A stretch of DNA of 64,000 bases from Poindextera sp963706385 (GCA_963706385.1 OY970153.1:2170001-2234000); one strand, 5' to 3'; counted from the first letter of the stretch, positions 1 to 11,164 are shown. Program-made: numbers and translations. Notes: generated from the sequence alone by a model not told the origin.

Positions 1-27
1 GGTCATTCGTCCCCACATTTCTGGCCT

Positions 28-2718
<2,691 letters not shown>

Positions 2719-2912
2719 GGAAGGGAACCTTTCTCTCTGCTCTGGGCCGCCCGAAAACCGGTCGCGGGATCGCGCGCTAGTCGAGCCGGACACACAGCGT
2801 CCGGTCCTGCGCGGCGTATGGCCCGCACGGCCGCGCGTGTCATAGCCTTCGGCTTGGCTTGCGTCCATCTGAGGCGCGGCGGCTTTCGCGACGCGGACGC
2901 GGGGACGGCCGC

Positions 2913-3527
2913 ATGATCGGCGCCGTCGCGGTCGAGGCCCTGGCGATCGCCCGCGGCGACCGGCTCCTGTTCGAGGCCCTGTCGCTGTCGCTGAACGCCG
3001 GCGAGGCGGTCGCCCTCACGGGACGCAACGGCGCGGGCAAGACCAGCCTCTTGAGGGCGATCGCCGGCCTGATCCGGCCGCTGGCCGGACGGGTGCGCTT
3101 TTCGGACGCCGGCGGTGAGATTCCGGCGGAGGACGCGCGCAGCCGCGACCTGCACTTGATCGGCCACCACGATGGACTGAAGACGGGCCGAACCGCTTTC
3201 GAGGAGCTGTTGTTCCAGGCGCGCTGGACCGGCGGGTCGGCGGCCAGCGCCGAGGCGGCGTGCGCGCGGCTGGGGCTGCAGCGGCTGCGCGATCTGGAGG
3301 TGCGCAAGCTGTCCGCCGGCCAGCGCCGGCGCGTGGCGCTGGCGCGACTGGTCGCCGCGCCTCGGCCCCTGTGGCTGCTCGACGAGCCCCTGGCTCCGCT
3401 CGACGCCGAGCAGAGGGCGCTGTTCGGAACGCTGATGGGCGAGCACCTGGCCACGGGCGGGATGATCCTGGCGGCGGTGCACGATCCCCTGCCGATCCCG
3501 ATCCGCACGGTCGAGGTGGGCGGATGA
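2913..3527 (+). CDS. ccmA: Heme exporter ATP-binding protein CcmA
   Basis: ATPase subunit of the CcmABC(D) complex of cytochrome c maturation system I, which works with CcmC and CcmD at the inner membrane to release heme-loaded CcmE. The 204-residue protein shows a Walker A motif GRNGAGKT (37-44), the ABC signature LSAGQ (133-137) and Walker B LWLLDEP (about 153-159). The ATG at 2913 gives the usual short N-terminus; an in-frame start 18 codons earlier adds an Arg-rich leader not seen in CcmA. It opens a compact operon and overlaps ccmB by 4 bases (ATGA). Confidence 0.95.
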   Translation: MIGAVAVEALAIARGDRLLFEALSLSLNAGEAVALTGRNGAGKTSLLRAIAGLIRPLAGRVRFSDAGGEIPAEDARSRDLHLIGHHDGLKTGRTAFEELLFQARWTGGSAASAEAACARLGLQRLRDLEVRKLSAGQRRRVALARLVAAPRPLWLLDEPLAPLDAEQRALFGTLMGEHLATGGMILAAVHDPLPIPIRTVEVGG

Positions 3528-4189
3528 ACGGATTTTCCGTACTGCTGCGCCGCGAGCTGGCGCTCAGCTGGGGCCGGGGCGGCGGTCCCCTGCTCGCGCT
3601 CGCCTTCTATCTCGCCATCGCCACCCTGCTTCCGCTGGCCATCGGCGCCGAGCCCGGGCGGCTGGCCGCCATCGCGCCGGGCGCGGCCTGGATCGGCTTG
3701 GCGCTCGCCTCGCTGCTGTCGCTCGAGCGTTTGTTCGAACGCGACTACGAGGACGGGGCGCTCGATCTCCTGGCGCTCGGACCTGCGCCACTCGAAGTGG
3801 CCGCCTTCGCCAAGTGCCTGGCCCAATGGATCACCACCGGCGCGCCCCTGGCGCTCATGGCGCCGGTCGCCGCCATCGCGCTCGGCGCCGAGCCGAGGCT
3901 CGCGCCCCTGACCCTGGCGGCCGCCCTGGTCGGCGGGCTGGGGTTCGCTTTCTCCGGCGGGATCGGCGCGGCGCTCAGCCTGGGCAGCCGACGGGGCGGG
4001 GTGCTGATTGCGGTGATCGTCCTGCCGCTGTTCGCGCCTCCGGTGATCTTCGGAGGCGGGGCCATCGCCGCCTACGCCGCCGGATTGGACTGGAAGGCCG
4101 GGATGATGATGCTGGGCGCCTACAGCCTGGCGGCGACCGCCCTCGGCCCCTTCGCCATGGCGGCTGCATGCCGCAACGCGCTCTCGTGA
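3524..4189 (+). CDS. ccmB: Heme exporter membrane protein CcmB
   Basis: Integral membrane partner of CcmA in cytochrome c maturation. The 221-residue sequence begins MNGFSVLLRRELALSWGRGG, the typical CcmB opening with a basic patch before the first membrane span, and has about six hydrophobic segments. The ATG overlaps the ccmA stop codon as ATGA, which indicates translational coupling. The sequence LERLFERDYEDGALDLL is the family's conserved cytoplasmic segment. Length is normal for the family and nothing appears broken. Confidence 0.93.
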   Translation: MNGFSVLLRRELALSWGRGGGPLLALAFYLAIATLLPLAIGAEPGRLAAIAPGAAWIGLALASLLSLERLFERDYEDGALDLLALGPAPLEVAAFAKCLAQWITTGAPLALMAPVAAIALGAEPRLAPLTLAAALVGGLGFAFSGGIGAALSLGSRRGGVLIAVIVLPLFAPPVIFGGGAIAAYAAGLDWKAGMMMLGAYSLAATALGPFAMAAACRNALS

Positions 4190-4220
4190 CCGCGCTGCAA
4201 ACAAGGACTAGAAGAGCGCG

Positions 4221-4937
4221 ATGATCGCAGCCCTGACCAATCCCGAACGGTTCATGCACTTCTCCCGCTGGGCGGCGCCGTGCCTTGGCGCGCTGGCGGC
4301 GGTTCTGGGTGCGGTCGGCCTCTGGCTCGATTTCATCGCCCCGCCCGACTACCAGCAGGGCTACACCGTGCACATCATGTTCATCCATGTGCCGGCCTCG
4401 TGGATGAGCCTGTTCGTCTACGCCTGCCTGGGCGCGGCGAGCTTCATCGGCCTGGTGTTCCGCGTCGCCCTGGCCGATGCGGCGGCGCGGGCGGCGGCGC
4501 CCCTGGGCGCCGGCTTCACCTTCCTGGCCCTGGTCACCGGCTCGCTCTGGGGCCGGCCGATGTGGGGGACCTGGTGGGTGTGGGACGCGCGCCTGACCTC
4601 GGTCCTGGTGCTGTTCCTGTTCTATCTCGGCTACCTCGCCCTGCAGGCGGCGATCGACGACGAGGCGCGGGCCGCGCGCGCCTGCTCGATCCTGGCCCTG
4701 GTCGGACTGATCAATGTGCCGATCGTGCATTTCTCGGTGAACTGGTGGAACACCCTGCATCAGGGCGCCTCGGTGTTCCGCGCCGGCGGGCCGGCCATGC
4801 CGCCGGTCTATCTGGCGCCGCTGCTCACCCTGGGCCTGGCCTATATGGCCGCGTTCGGGGCCCTGTGGCTGGTCAGGATCAGGGCCGAGGTCTGGCGCAG
4901 GCGAGCCGGGGCCCTGGCGGTGCGGGCGGCGGGGTGA
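4221..4937 (+). CDS. ccmC: Heme handling protein CcmC
   Basis: Inner-membrane heme-handling protein that presents heme to CcmE during cytochrome c maturation. The 238-residue product has six hydrophobic spans and the diagnostic tryptophan-rich WGTWWVWDARLTS motif near residue 115. It also has periplasmic histidines in HIMFIHVPASW and in HFSVNWWNTLHQG, which in the family ligate heme. It lies 31 bases after ccmB and 5 bases before ccmD. The operon here lacks ccmE, ccmF and ccmH, which must lie elsewhere if the pathway is complete. Confidence 0.95.
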   Translation: MIAALTNPERFMHFSRWAAPCLGALAAVLGAVGLWLDFIAPPDYQQGYTVHIMFIHVPASWMSLFVYACLGAASFIGLVFRVALADAAARAAAPLGAGFTFLALVTGSLWGRPMWGTWWVWDARLTSVLVLFLFYLGYLALQAAIDDEARAARACSILALVGLINVPIVHFSVNWWNTLHQGASVFRAGGPAMPPVYLAPLLTLGLAYMAAFGALWLVRIRAEVWRRRAGALAVRAAG

Positions 4938-4942
4938 GCGGC

Positions 4943-5098
4943 ATGCTGGATTTCGACGCCGGCAAATACGCCCTGTTCGTCTGGCCGGCCTACGGGCTGA
5001 CGGGGCTGATGTTCGTCGTGCTGATCGCCGATTCGTTGGTTCGCGCGCGACGCTGGCGCCGGGCGGTCAAACGACGCGAGCACGATAAGGCGCCGTGA
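4943..5098 (+). CDS. ccmD: Heme exporter small subunit CcmD
   Basis: A 51-residue single-span membrane protein, MLDFDAGKYALFVWPAYGLT followed by a hydrophobic stretch and a basic RARRWRRAVKRRE tail. This is the standard CcmD layout: periplasmic N-terminus, one membrane helix, positive cytoplasmic tail. In the family it helps release holo-CcmE from the CcmABC complex. Identification rests on the topology and on its position between ccmC and the CcmG thioredoxin gene. It overlaps the next gene by 4 bases (GTGA). Confidence 0.88.
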   Translation: MLDFDAGKYALFVWPAYGLTGLMFVVLIADSLVRARRWRRAVKRREHDKAP

Positions 5099-5619
5099 AG
5101 CGCTGGATCGCCATCGTTCCGCTGGCCGCCCTGGCCGCGCTGGCCGCCTTGTTCGCCGTGCGCCTGCGCGAGGGGCATGACCCCCACTACACTCCGACCG
5201 CCCTGGTCGGCAAACCGATGCCCGATCCGGTGCTGCCACGCTTGGCCGGGGGCCGGCCGGCGCGGCTGAAGGACCAGATCGAGCCCGCCACCCTGGTCAA
5301 TTTCTTCGCCTCCTGGTGCGCGCCGTGCATCGAGGAGGCGCCCACGCTGCTGGCCTTGAAGGCGCAGGGCGTGCGCATCGTCGGCGTCGCCTGGAAGGAC
5401 GATCCCGACAAGACCCGGGTCATGCTGGCCAAGCTGGGCGATCCCTACCAGGACGTGCTGGTCGACCGCGACGGCCGCGCGGGGCTCGATTTCGGCGTCT
5501 CCGGCGTGCCCGAAACCTACGCCATCGGCGCCGACGGCCGGATCCTGGCCAAGGAGGCTCTGCCCCTGACGCCGGACAGCGCCGAGCGGCTGCTTGAGAA
5601 GGCCGACGGCGCGCGTTAG
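5095..5619 (+). CDS. ccmG: Thiol:disulfide interchange protein CcmG/DsbE
   Basis: Periplasmic membrane-anchored thioredoxin that reduces apocytochrome c cysteines before heme attachment. The 174-residue protein has an N-terminal anchor (residues 4-22, Ala/Leu-rich) and a thioredoxin fold with active site WCAPC (Cys75 and Cys78). A GVPETY loop contains the cis-proline typical of CcmG. It starts at a GTG overlapping the ccmD stop as GTGA, so it is the last gene of the coupled ccmABCDG operon. Confidence 0.94.
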   Translation: MKRWIAIVPLAALAALAALFAVRLREGHDPHYTPTALVGKPMPDPVLPRLAGGRPARLKDQIEPATLVNFFASWCAPCIEEAPTLLALKAQGVRIVGVAWKDDPDKTRVMLAKLGDPYQDVLVDRDGRAGLDFGVSGVPETYAIGADGRILAKEALPLTPDSAERLLEKADGAR

Positions 5620-5672
5620 GGTTTGGTTAACCATAACCGTCAAGCTTCGGGTCTCTTCCCGCGGCGCCTGTC

Positions 5673-5957
5673 TTGGACCCCACGCCCTTGGCCCTGACCC
5701 CGATCCCCGGCCGAACACTCCCGCCGACGGCCAGCCCGCGGCCGCCGGCCGATGCGCGCGCGGCGGCCCAGCGAGCCTTCTTCGAGGCCGCGCTGGCGAA
5801 AACCACCACCGCCGCCGCGACCCAGGCCGCGGCGCCCGCGCGCGCCGAGAGCCGGGCCGTCCAGCCGGCCGTCACCCGACTTCAGGACGAGACCACCATC
5901 CCACCCCACCCGGGCCGCCCATTGCGGCCGGGCTCGTTGATCGACATCAAGGTTTAG
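5673..5957 (+). CDS. Hypothetical small Ala/Pro-rich protein
   Basis: Open frame of 94 codons starting at a TTG and ending LRPGSLIDIKV. I do not recognise a family. The composition is Ala/Pro-rich and low in complexity in the middle (residues 20-70), with a conserved-looking C-terminus. The frame shows the GC-rich third-position pattern of its neighbours. It lies 53 bases after ccmG, beyond a TTAACCATAA stretch that may hold a promoter. No good ribosome site precedes the TTG, so both the start and the reality of the gene are uncertain. Confidence 0.45.
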   Translation: MDPTPLALTPIPGRTLPPTASPRPPADARAAAQRAFFEAALAKTTTAAATQAAAPARAESRAVQPAVTRLQDETTIPPHPGRPLRPGSLIDIKV

Positions 5958-5991
5958 AGCCGAAGGTCCGCTCCATGGCGGCAAGGAGCGC

Positions 5992-6642
5992 CTAAGCCGC
6001 GTCGTTGGCTTCGCCCGCGGCCTTTTTGACCTTCTTTTTCTTCGCCGGCTTGGCGGGCTTCGGAGGTTTGATGAGCTTCGCCGGCTTGGTCGCCTTCTCG
6101 GGTTTCGCCGCCTTGACCTTCTTTTTTTTCTTGGGTTTGGGCTCGGCTTCCGCCTCCGGTTCGGCCTCCGCCGCCTGGCCGATCTCGCGCAGCACGCCGA
6201 GGAAGGCGTCGCGCTTGCGGGCCGGCAGCAGCCGCAGGATGCGATCGTCGGCCGCCGCCACCTTCGGCGCGGCCCTGTCCAGCGCGGCGCGGCCCTCGAC
6301 AGTCAGGTTGACGGTGTTGGCGCGCGCGTCCGAGGCCGAGCGCTGGCGCGCCAGGAACCCCTTGCCGATCATCCGCGCCACCAGGTCCGCCAGGGTCGAG
6401 CGGTCGATGCCGGTGGCCCGCACCAGATCGGTCTGAGTGAGGCCCTCGCGCGCGGCGACCGAGGACAGCACCGCGTACTGCCGCTGGGTGACCGCGTCCG
6501 GACCCGTCTCTTCGGTGTAGATGTCGAGGGCGAGCTGCAGGGCGCGATGCAGAAGATGGCTTGGAGATCGGTCGAGCGCCGCGCCGGCGTGACCTTTTTT
6601 GCCGGACTTTTTCTCGCCCGTCTTCGCCTTCAACTTCGCCAT
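5992..6642 (-). CDS. MarR-family regulator with lysine-rich C-terminal tail
   Basis: Transcription regulator with a MarR winged-helix domain at about residues 30-135: an LTQTDLVRATGIDRSTLADL recognition helix, then the wing RQRSASDARANTVNLT. After the dimerisation helix the protein continues with an acidic stretch (EAEPEAEAEP) and a Lys/Pro/Ala-rich tail of about 60 residues (KPKKKKKVKAAK to KKKKVKKAAGEA), resembling histone H1-like tails. ATG 6642 gives 216 residues; a TTG at 6657 would add five. The target and ligand are unknown. It is transcribed toward the convergent small gene at 5673. Confidence 0.85.
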   Translation of the reverse strand: MAKLKAKTGEKKSGKKGHAGAALDRSPSHLLHRALQLALDIYTEETGPDAVTQRQYAVLSSVAAREGLTQTDLVRATGIDRSTLADLVARMIGKGFLARQRSASDARANTVNLTVEGRAALDRAAPKVAAADDRILRLLPARKRDAFLGVLREIGQAAEAEPEAEAEPKPKKKKKVKAAKPEKATKPAKLIKPPKPAKPAKKKKVKKAAGEANDAA

Positions 6643-6741
6643 GAGCCCCGGCCCCAAGTGAAATCGCGCGCAACCTAGCGCGCCTGTATGGCAAATTGAA
6701 GACGGATTCTCAGTCCACGTCCTATACCCGCGCCCGGATCA

Positions 6742-7407
6742 TTATTCCGTGGGCGGCGGCGGCGGCTCGCTGGTCTTCAGATATCTCATCATGAACGGGA
6801 TCTGGCTCAGCGAGAATGCGACGACCAGGATCAGCAGACCCGGCATCCGGAACAGCACCCAGACCGCGTCGGACTGGGTGCGCCAGACCGCCTCGTTCAG
6901 CGCGGCCATGAACAAGAAATAGACCGCGTAGCGCAGCGTCAGTTCGCGCCAGGCCTCCTCGGGCAGGACCAGGGCCTCGCCGAGCAGCCATTTCAGCGGG
7001 TTCCTGCGCAAGGCGAGCCCGGCCAGCAGCACCACGCCGAAGGTCAGGTTGGCCGCCGTCGGCTTGATCTTGATGAAGCGCGGATCGTGCAGGCCGAGCG
7101 TCAGGGCGCCGAACACCAGCGCGAAGCCGCCGGCGATCAAAGGCATGGGCGCGATCCGTCGCTCGGCGATCAGCCCGACCAGCAGGGCGGCGGCCGAGCC
7201 GACCACCAGCCAGAGGGTCGCCGCGGTGATGTCCCGAGGTCCATGACCGCCGACCGCGATGCTCCAGCCGAGCCCGCCATGCGCCGCCACCAACCGCAGA
7301 CGGAAGAAGTAGGCGGCGACGAACACCAAAAGGCCGCCGTAGTCGACCACCGCGCGCACGACGGCGTGGGTCTTGGCGGGTTTCGATCTGGGCTCGCTGG
7401 TCGACAT
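6742..7407 (-). CDS. yciB: Inner membrane protein YciB (septation protein A family)
   Basis: Member of the YciB/IspA family of polytopic inner-membrane proteins linked to cell-envelope synthesis and septation. The 221-residue protein has five or six hydrophobic segments and the family hallmarks DPRFIKIKPT and NPLKWLLGEAL. It lies 9 bases downstream of ftsY on the same strand, so it is probably the last gene of a dapF-mtaB-ftsY-yciB transcript. That gene order is common in alphaproteobacteria. Molecular function in the family is not firmly settled. Confidence 0.9.
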   Translation of the reverse strand: MSTSEPRSKPAKTHAVVRAVVDYGGLLVFVAAYFFRLRLVAAHGGLGWSIAVGGHGPRDITAATLWLVVGSAAALLVGLIAERRIAPMPLIAGGFALVFGALTLGLHDPRFIKIKPTAANLTFGVVLLAGLALRRNPLKWLLGEALVLPEEAWRELTLRYAVYFLFMAALNEAVWRTQSDAVWVLFRMPGLLILVVAFSLSQIPFMMRYLKTSEPPPPPTE

Positions 7408-7416
7408 ACCGTTCCC

Positions 7417-8358
7417 CTACGCCGCGTCCAGGCCGACCAGCGACCTGGAAAAGGCCCTGGCGTCGAACGCCTGCAAATCATCGATCCCCTCGCCCACCCC
7501 GATCAGCTTGATCGGGGCGTCGGAGGCCTGGGCCACCGGCACCAGCACCCCGCCGCGGGCGGTGCCGTCGAGCTTGGTCATCACGATGCCGGTCACCCCG
7601 GCGACGTTGCCGAATACGTTCTCCTGCGCCAAGGCGTTGCGGCCGACGGTGGCGTCCAGCACCAGGAGCGTCTCGTGCGGCGCGTCCGGATCGAGCTTCT
7701 TCAGCACCCGCACGATCTTCAGCAGCTCGTCCATCAGGGCGGACTTGTTCTGCAGCCGCCCGGCGGTGTCGATCAGCAGCACGTCGTAACCCTCGGCCTT
7801 GGCCTGTTCGAAGGCGTCGAAGGCGAGACCGGCGGCGTCCGCTCCCGCCGGTCGCGAGACGAAACCGGCGTGGGCCCGCTCGGCCCAGACCTTGAGCTGT
7901 TCGACCGCGGCGGCGCGGAAGGTGTCGCCGGCGGCGATCAGCACCTTGGCCCCGCGCCCGGTCAGGTCGGCGGCGATCTTGCCCAGCGTGGTGGTCTTGC
8001 CCGAACCGTTGACGCCGACGAACAGCACCACATAGGGCCGTGGGCCGCCCAGGGGGTCGAATCGGCCTTGGCGGGCGACCAGTTGATCGCCGATCGCCTC
8101 GGCCAGGGCCGCCTTGACCTCGTCCTCGCCGGCCTCGCGGCCGAAGCGGGCCTTGCCGAAGGCCTCGGCGATCTGGGCGGCGGCGCGAGGCCCGAGATCG
8201 GCCTCGATCAGCATCTCCTCCAGCTGATCCAGCATCGCCTGATCGAGCGGCTTCTTGGCGAACACCGAAACCACCTGCTCGGACATCTGCCGCGAGGAGC
8301 GCGACAGCCCCTCGGTCAGGCGCCGGAACCAGCCCGGTTTGTTGGATGCGTCAGTCAT
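7417..8358 (-). CDS. ftsY: Signal recognition particle receptor FtsY
   Basis: SRP receptor GTPase that docks SRP-ribosome complexes at the inner membrane. The 313-residue protein has an N-terminal helical region and an NG domain with G1 GVNGSGKT (115-122), DTAGRLQNKSALMDEL (G3) and TKLDGTARGG (G4). The long acidic A domain of E. coli FtsY is absent, as in many alphaproteobacteria. The ATG at 8358 overlaps the end of mtaB by 8 bases. Its partner Ffh is encoded about 7 kb away. Confidence 0.97.
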   Translation of the reverse strand: MTDASNKPGWFRRLTEGLSRSSRQMSEQVVSVFAKKPLDQAMLDQLEEMLIEADLGPRAAAQIAEAFGKARFGREAGEDEVKAALAEAIGDQLVARQGRFDPLGGPRPYVVLFVGVNGSGKTTTLGKIAADLTGRGAKVLIAAGDTFRAAAVEQLKVWAERAHAGFVSRPAGADAAGLAFDAFEQAKAEGYDVLLIDTAGRLQNKSALMDELLKIVRVLKKLDPDAPHETLLVLDATVGRNALAQENVFGNVAGVTGIVMTKLDGTARGGVLVPVAQASDAPIKLIGVGEGIDDLQAFDARAFSRSLVGLDAA

Positions 8359-9640
8359 CGGCGAGCGCCCGGCGGCCATCCGCGCCCGTCACGGTCAGGC
8401 GGACGATCTGGCCCGGCGCGGCGGAGCGCGTGAAGGCGCATTCGGTGAAATCCTCCGCCCGCGCCAGGCCCTCGCGCTCGACCAGGGCGGACAGGGTGCG
8501 GCCGACCTGGCGCTCCAGGTGACGGGCCAGCGCCGCATCGCCCGCCGCGCGCAAGCGGCCGGCGCGCTCGGCGATCAGCTTGCGCGGCGAGACGGGCATG
8601 CGCGCCGCCGGGGTCCCGGGCCTTGGGCTGTACGGAAAGACGTGCAGGAAGGCCAAGCCCGTCTCCTCGACCAGCCGCAAGGTGTTTTCGAACATCGCCT
8701 CGGTCTCGGTCGGAAAGCCGGCGATCAGGTCGGCGCCGAAGGCCAGGTCGGGCCGCGCGGCGCGCGCCTCGCGCACCAGCCGCAGGGCGTCGGCGCGGCG
8801 GTGGCGGCGCTTCATCCGCTTGAGGATCATGTCGTCGCCGGACTGCAGCGACAGATGCAGGTGCGGCATCAGCCGCGGCTCCTCGGCCAGGCAGCCCATC
8901 AGGTCCGCGTCGATCTCCGCCGCGTCGATCGAAGACAGCCGCAGCCGGGGCAGGTCCGGGACCAGTTTCAGTATCCGCGCGACCAGTTGGCCGAAGCTGG
9001 GCGCGCCGGGCAGGTCCGCGCCCCAGGAGGCGATGTCGACACCGGTGAGCACCACTTCCCGATAGCCCTCGGCGGTGAGTCGGCGCACCTGTTCGACCAC
9101 TTCGCCCGCCGGCGCCGAGCGCGAATTGCCGCGGCCGTAGGGGATGACGCAGAAGGTGCAGCGGTGGTCGCAGCCGTTCTGCACTTCGACATAGGCGCGC
9201 GCGCGGCCGCGCAATCCATCGATGCGCAAGCCATCGATCAGGTGGCCGGCGGTCTCGCGCACCGACATGATGTCGTTGACCCGCACCCGGGGCGCCTGCG
9301 GCTGGTCGGCGTAGGCGCCGGGCAGGGACTTCTCCGCGTTGCCGAGCACCAGGTCGACCTCGGCCATGCCGGCGAAGGCCGCCGGATCGATCTGGGCGGC
9401 GCAGCCGGTGACGATCAGCCGCGCGCCGGGCCGTTCGCGCCGCGCCTTGCGGATCGCCTGACGGGCCTGGCGCACCGCCTCGGCGGTCACCGCGCAGGTG
9501 TTGAACACCACCGCGTCGGTCAGGCCGTCCCGCGCCGCCCGTGCGCGGATGACCTCGGATTCATAGGCGTTCAGCCGGCAGCCGAAGGTGACGATATCGA
9601 CCGCGGTTTCGGGAATGACGGGGGCGAGCGGTCTGTTCAC
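8351..9640 (-). CDS. mtaB: tRNA-t6A37 methylthiotransferase MtaB
   Basis: Radical-SAM enzyme that converts t6A37 to ms2t6A37 in tRNAs reading ANN codons. The 429-residue protein starts at a GTG (9640) that overlaps the dapF stop as GTGA. The N-terminal UPF0004 domain shows FGCRLNAYESE, FNTCAV and VTGCAAQ. The radical-SAM cluster motif is CDHRCTFC (C-x3-C-x2-C), and a TRAM-like C-terminus ends near VTGADGRR. The frame is open upstream inside dapF, but that part is not MtaB-like. Confidence 0.95.
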   Translation of the reverse strand: MNRPLAPVIPETAVDIVTFGCRLNAYESEVIRARAARDGLTDAVVFNTCAVTAEAVRQARQAIRKARRERPGARLIVTGCAAQIDPAAFAGMAEVDLVLGNAEKSLPGAYADQPQAPRVRVNDIMSVRETAGHLIDGLRIDGLRGRARAYVEVQNGCDHRCTFCVIPYGRGNSRSAPAGEVVEQVRRLTAEGYREVVLTGVDIASWGADLPGAPSFGQLVARILKLVPDLPRLRLSSIDAAEIDADLMGCLAEEPRLMPHLHLSLQSGDDMILKRMKRRHRRADALRLVREARAARPDLAFGADLIAGFPTETEAMFENTLRLVEETGLAFLHVFPYSPRPGTPAARMPVSPRKLIAERAGRLRAAGDAALARHLERQVGRTLSALVEREGLARAEDFTECAFTRSAAPGQIVRLTVTGADGRRALADD

Positions 9641-10464
9641 GGCAAGGTCCCGGTGAACTCGACCGCGACCGGGCCGGTCATCAGGACGTGGCCGTCGCGC
9701 TCGCGCCACTCGACGGTCAGTTCGCCCCCGGCGAGTTCGACCACAGCCTTGCGGTCGGTCAGATTACGGCGCACGGCCGCCACCAGGGCAGCGCAGGCGC
9801 CGGTGCCGCAGGCCTTGGTCTCGCCTGCGCCGCGCTCCCAGACCCTCAGACGGATGCGCTCGCGCGAGACGATCTGGGCGAAGCCGACATTGGTCCGCTC
9901 CGGGAACAGATGGTGGTGCTCGATCATCGGCCCAACCTCGCGCACCGGGGCGGCGTCGACATCGGGCACGAAGAAGACCACGTGCGGATTGCCCATCGAG
10001 ACACAGCCCGGCGTATGCAGGGCGGGCGCATCGATCGGGCCGACCTGCAGCTCGATGTTGCGGGTGTCCATCTCCTCGGCCAGGGGGATCTGCGTCCAGT
10101 CCAGCCCCGGTTCGCCCATGTCGATGGTGATCTGGTCGCCATCGGCGCGGACGGCGGACAAGAGGCCGGCGGCGGTCTCTATGGAGGCCTGGTCGCGCCC
10201 CGAGGCCTGCATCAGGAGCCAGCCGACGCAGCGGGCGGCGTTGCCGCAGGCCTCGACCTCGCCGCCATCGGCGTTCCAGATCCGCATGAAGGCGTCGGCG
10301 CGGGTCGAGGGTTCGATCGCGATCAGCTGGTCGCAGCCGATCCCCGCGGCGCGGTCGGCGATCGCGCGCGCTTCGTCGGCGACCGGACGGAACGGCGCCG
10401 AGCGGGCCTCGACCACGACGAAGTCGTTGCCGAGCCCGTTCATCTTCAGGAACGGACGGCTCAT
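9637..10464 (-). CDS. dapF: Diaminopimelate epimerase
   Basis: Converts LL- to meso-diaminopimelate for lysine and peptidoglycan synthesis. The 275-residue protein starts MSRPFLKMNGLGNDF. The two catalytic cysteines are Cys73 in EACGNAARC and Cys219 in KACGTGACA. ATG 10464 is preferred over an upstream start that would add 17 unrelated residues. It is the first gene of a tightly packed dapF-mtaB-ftsY-yciB series. A terminator-like hairpin just upstream separates it from padR. Confidence 0.96.
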   Translation of the reverse strand: MSRPFLKMNGLGNDFVVVEARSAPFRPVADEARAIADRAAGIGCDQLIAIEPSTRADAFMRIWNADGGEVEACGNAARCVGWLLMQASGRDQASIETAAGLLSAVRADGDQITIDMGEPGLDWTQIPLAEEMDTRNIELQVGPIDAPALHTPGCVSMGNPHVVFFVPDVDAAPVREVGPMIEHHHLFPERTNVGFAQIVSRERIRLRVWERGAGETKACGTGACAALVAAVRRNLTDRKAVVELAGGELTVEWRERDGHVLMTGPVAVEFTGTLP

Positions 10465-10492
10465 GGGCGCCAGCATATAGGCGCAAGGGCTG

Positions 10493-10530
10493 AAAAAATC
10501 ACGCCCGCCGCGCAAATCGGCCGGGCGTGA
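10493..10530 (-). terminator. Intrinsic terminator downstream of padR
   Basis: Read on the minus strand, a 9-bp GC-rich stem (TCACGCCCG paired with CGGGCGTGA, 14-base loop) is followed directly by six T residues. This is a classic Rho-independent terminator, placed 36 bases after the padR stop codon and before dapF. Confidence 0.75.
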
Positions 10531-10566
10531 GGTCGGGGGAGTCCGAGGGAAATGCCGGGTTGGCGG

Positions 10567-11121
10567 TCAGGCCTGTTCGACGGCGCGTGCGGCGGCGTCG
10601 AGCGCATCCGCCACGGCCTGGGCCTGGGTCTCGCTCAAGGGGCCGCCCGAGAGCCGCAGCCGTAGCGCGGTGCGCAGGTTTTCGATCGCTCGCAGGATCT
10701 GGGGCGAGCGGCGGCCGCGGTTAGCGGTGGCGACCTCGGCGATCCGCGCGAAGAGCGCCGAAACCGCCGCCGCCTGGCTATCCAGGAAGGCCTCCCCCTC
10801 CGGGGTGATCGTATAGAGCTTCTTGCCGCCCTCTTCCTGGCCTTTGGCGTAGCCGAGTTCCTCCAGGAGGGTCAGGGTCGGATAGACCACGCCGGGGCTG
10901 GGGCTGTAGGCGCCGCCGACCGCCTCCTCGACCGCCTTGATCAGCTCATAGCCATGGCGCGGTTGGTCGGAGATCAGCTTTAGCAGGACCAGGCGAAGGT
11001 CGCCCTGCTCGAAAATCCGTTCGGGACGCGTGTGGCGGCCCATGCCGCCGCGACCGCCGGGTCCGCCCCAGCCGAAGCCGTGACGGGCGAAGCGCGGGCC
11101 ATGATGATGAAAGGGATGCAT
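10567..11121 (-). CDS. PadR-family transcriptional regulator
   Basis: Winged-helix repressor of the PadR family, 184 residues. The N-terminus is His/Gly/Arg-rich (HPFHHHGPRFARHGFGWGG), followed by the PadR core LVLLKLISDQPRHGYELIKAVEE and SPGVVYPTLTLLEELGY at about residues 45-90. A C-terminal helical dimerisation part follows. The gene is preceded by a 14-bp perfect palindrome likely to be its own operator and followed by an intrinsic terminator, so it is a monocistronic, probably autoregulated unit. The ligand is unknown. Confidence 0.92.
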   Translation of the reverse strand: MHPFHHHGPRFARHGFGWGGPGGRGGMGRHTRPERIFEQGDLRLVLLKLISDQPRHGYELIKAVEEAVGGAYSPSPGVVYPTLTLLEELGYAKGQEEGGKKLYTITPEGEAFLDSQAAAVSALFARIAEVATANRGRRSPQILRAIENLRTALRLRLSGGPLSETQAQAVADALDAAARAVEQA

Positions 11122-11133
11122 GTTCGTTCCTAG

Positions 11134-11164
11134 TTAGATATATCGTTGAGTTAGATATATCTAA
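11134..11164. promoter_or_regulatory. Probable PadR operator
   Basis: TTAGATATATCTAA at 11151-11164 is a perfect 14-bp palindrome. A second TTAGATATATC lies at 11134-11144, so two copies are spaced about one and a half helical turns apart directly upstream of padR. PadR proteins commonly repress their own promoter through AT-rich dyads of this kind; binding here is inferred. Confidence 0.65.
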
